Assembly: GCF_000955955.1 (NCBI RefSeq)
Contig: NZ_JYJG01000029.1
Location: 53,191 to 117,190, forward strand
Length of the DNA stretch: 64,000 nucleotides
Direction of reading: 5' to 3'
DNA from: Lentzea aerocolonigenes
Lineage (GTDB): Bacteria > Actinomycetota > Actinomycetes > Mycobacteriales > Pseudonocardiaceae
Below the pieces are notes generated by a model. That model saw only the letters and a program-made list of their open reading frames with translations. It ran no database searches and was not told where the DNA came from. Shown here piece after piece: positions 62,871 through 64,000 of the stretch (within the stretch, counting starts at the first letter, position 1; each line of letters begins with the position of its first letter). The translations under genes were made by a program, and so were the position numbers.

Positions 62871-63977
62871 ATGAGCGACTGGGAAGAGAAGCTGCCGGGC
62901 GTCGTCGAGATCCTCACGGCGAACGCGGCCCGGCACGACCGCGAGGCGTCACTGCCGGACGAGGGAATCCAGGCGATCCACGAAGCGGGACTGCTCACCG
63001 CCACCGTGCACGAACGGCACGGCGGCCCCGGCGCCGGCCTCGCCGACACCGTGACGATCCTGCGCTCGCTCGGCCGGGGCGACCCGTCCGCCGCGCTCGT
63101 GACGGCCATGACGATGTTCGCGCACGCGTTGCAGGGCCGCACTCCCACGTGGCCGGACGACGTCTACGCCGAGGCCCTGCGCGCCGACCGGCCGGTCCTG
63201 ATCAACGAGCTCCAGGTGGAGCCGGACCTCGGCACACCGGTGCGCGGCGGGCTGCCCGCCACGGTCGCCGTGGAGACCGGCGGCGGCTTCGAGCTGAGCG
63301 GCCACAAGATCTACTGCACCGGCGCGGAACTCCTCGGCTGGATGGTCGTGACGGCCAGGGTCGGCGACACCGAGGAGGTCAGGGCGTTCCTGGTGCGCGG
63401 CGACGCCCCCGGCGTCACGGTCAAGGCGACCTGGGACCACCTCGGCCTGCGCGGCAGTCGCAGCGACGACGTGACCTTCGACCGGGTGCCCGCCGTCCTC
63501 ACCGCACCTGCCGTGCGCGACCCGCTGACGCAGGCCTGGAACTCCCTCGGGCTGGCCGCCCTGTACCTGGGCGTCGCGGACGCGGCACGGGACTGGCTGG
63601 TGACGTTCCTGGCCGAGCGGACGCCCGCCGCCCTCGGTGCTCCACTGGCGACGCTGCCGCGGTTCCAGACCGCGGTGGGCGAGATCGACGCTTCCCTGGG
63701 CACGTCCTGGGATCTGCTGTGGTCGCTGGCCGAACGCACCGACGCCGGCGACGACGCCGCGGCGGCACGGGCTCCCGCCGCGAAGCTGATCGCCACGCGG
63801 GCCGCGATCGGGGCGGTGGAGCAGGCGGTCGCGCTCGTCGGCAACAACGGCCTCACCCGCCGCAACCCGTTGGAACGGCACTACCGGGACGTTCTGTGCG
63901 CCCGCGTGCACACGCCCCAGAACGACGCCATCGTCAGCGCCGCCGGCCGGGTGGCGTTCGCCGGGCTGCTGCCCTAG
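62871..63977 (+). CDS. acyl-CoA dehydrogenase family flavoprotein
   Basis: The 368-residue protein has the ACAD layout: N-terminal helices, the middle beta-domain (FELSGHKIYCTGAELLGWMV, VTVKATWDHLGLRGSRSDDV) and a C-terminal helical bundle ending VHTPQNDAIVSAAGR. The usual catalytic Glu region is not obvious, so it may be an N-monooxygenase of the nitrososynthase type (such as KijD3 or DnmZ, which share this fold) or a true dehydrogenase. It starts at ATG 62871 after a 90-bp gap and stops at 63977; the cluster appears to run on beyond the window. Confidence 0.75.
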   Translation: MSDWEEKLPGVVEILTANAARHDREASLPDEGIQAIHEAGLLTATVHERHGGPGAGLADTVTILRSLGRGDPSAALVTAMTMFAHALQGRTPTWPDDVYAEALRADRPVLINELQVEPDLGTPVRGGLPATVAVETGGGFELSGHKIYCTGAELLGWMVVTARVGDTEEVRAFLVRGDAPGVTVKATWDHLGLRGSRSDDVTFDRVPAVLTAPAVRDPLTQAWNSLGLAALYLGVADAARDWLVTFLAERTPAALGAPLATLPRFQTAVGEIDASLGTSWDLLWSLAERTDAGDDAAAARAPAAKLIATRAAIGAVEQAVALVGNNGLTRRNPLERHYRDVLCARVHTPQNDAIVSAAGRVAFAGLLP

Positions 63978-64000
63978 TGGCGCGACCCGGAACGTTGGCG

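Noticed and set aside
1..64000. CRISPR arrays, rRNA genes or complete prophage
   Set aside because: No evenly spaced direct repeats, rRNA sequence or phage structural genes were seen on reading through.

Overview
The window is high-GC DNA with GTG/TTG starts, many 4-bp start/stop overlaps, ESX (type VII) accessory genes, SARP-free StrR-type regulation and a large natural-product locus. This points to a filamentous actinobacterium, most likely Pseudonocardiales (Lentzea/Saccharothrix/Amycolatopsis-like). That placement is inferred from gene content, not from a marker gene.

Region 1 (1-10.6 kb) is the end of an integrated, defence-bearing island. On the minus strand, a SNF2/HepA-type helicase with a C-terminal DUF3883 domain, a DUF1156 (COG1743) adenine-specific DNA methyltransferase and a DUF499 (COG1483) ATPase form a translationally coupled operon that runs off the left edge. 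Upstream lies a DUF3825 gene whose 5' part is lost to a 511-bp internally deleted IS3-family remnant, then a frameshifted unknown gene. The region ends at a 44-nt 3'-half copy of a proline tRNA, which looks like an attachment-site remnant followed by its terminator.

Region 2 (10.6-24.7 kb) is a scrambled type VII secretion accessory array: WXG100-like protein, EspG-like chaperone, alpha/beta hydrolase, lipoprotein and a YbaB/EbfC-like N-terminus, present once intact and twice as truncated or fused copies. About 7.3 kb of unrelated DNA sits inside the array. It carries a GIY-YIG protein, a DUF4365 fragment, two pseudogenes and a compact three-gene operon: SIR2-like protein with a synthetase-like C-terminus, radical SAM/SPASM enzyme, inositol-monophosphatase-like enzyme. 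That operon is the best candidate here for an undescribed defence or nucleotide-modifying system.

Region 3 (24.7-30.1 kb) holds secreted proteins on the minus strand: a phospholipase C/acid phosphatase family enzyme, a PD40 beta-propeller protein, a peptidase-inhibitor-I36/CHAP protein, a peptidoglycan-binding/M15-like protein and a 39-residue secreted peptide.

Region 4 (30.3-64 kb, continuing right) is a biosynthetic gene cluster with an unusual combination of parts. It has two ABC exporters and a GH3 hydrolase. A C7-cyclitol block contains a sugar-phosphate cyclase of the 2-epi-5-epi-valiolone synthase type, ROK kinase, DegT aminotransferase, dehydrogenase, HAD phosphatase, and phosphogluconolactonase- and ribulose-phosphate-epimerase-like supply enzymes. 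A phosphonate block contains PEP mutase, a fused phosphonopyruvate decarboxylase/iron alcohol dehydrogenase, and PhpE-like and PhpJ-like dehydrogenases. An L-2,3-diaminopropionate pair (SbnA/SbnB) is followed by tailoring enzymes (ThDP enzyme, amino-acid dehydrogenase, 2-hydroxyacid dehydrogenase, SDR, acyl-CoA dehydrogenase, 2OG dioxygenase, PLP decarboxylase, GNAT, DUF6271, MFS). A StrR-like regulator gene lies at 49.7 kb. Five promoter regions of the cluster carry an inverted repeat of the form GTTCAAC-N15/16-GTTGAAC, which resembles the StrR operator in layout and links the blocks into one probable regulon.
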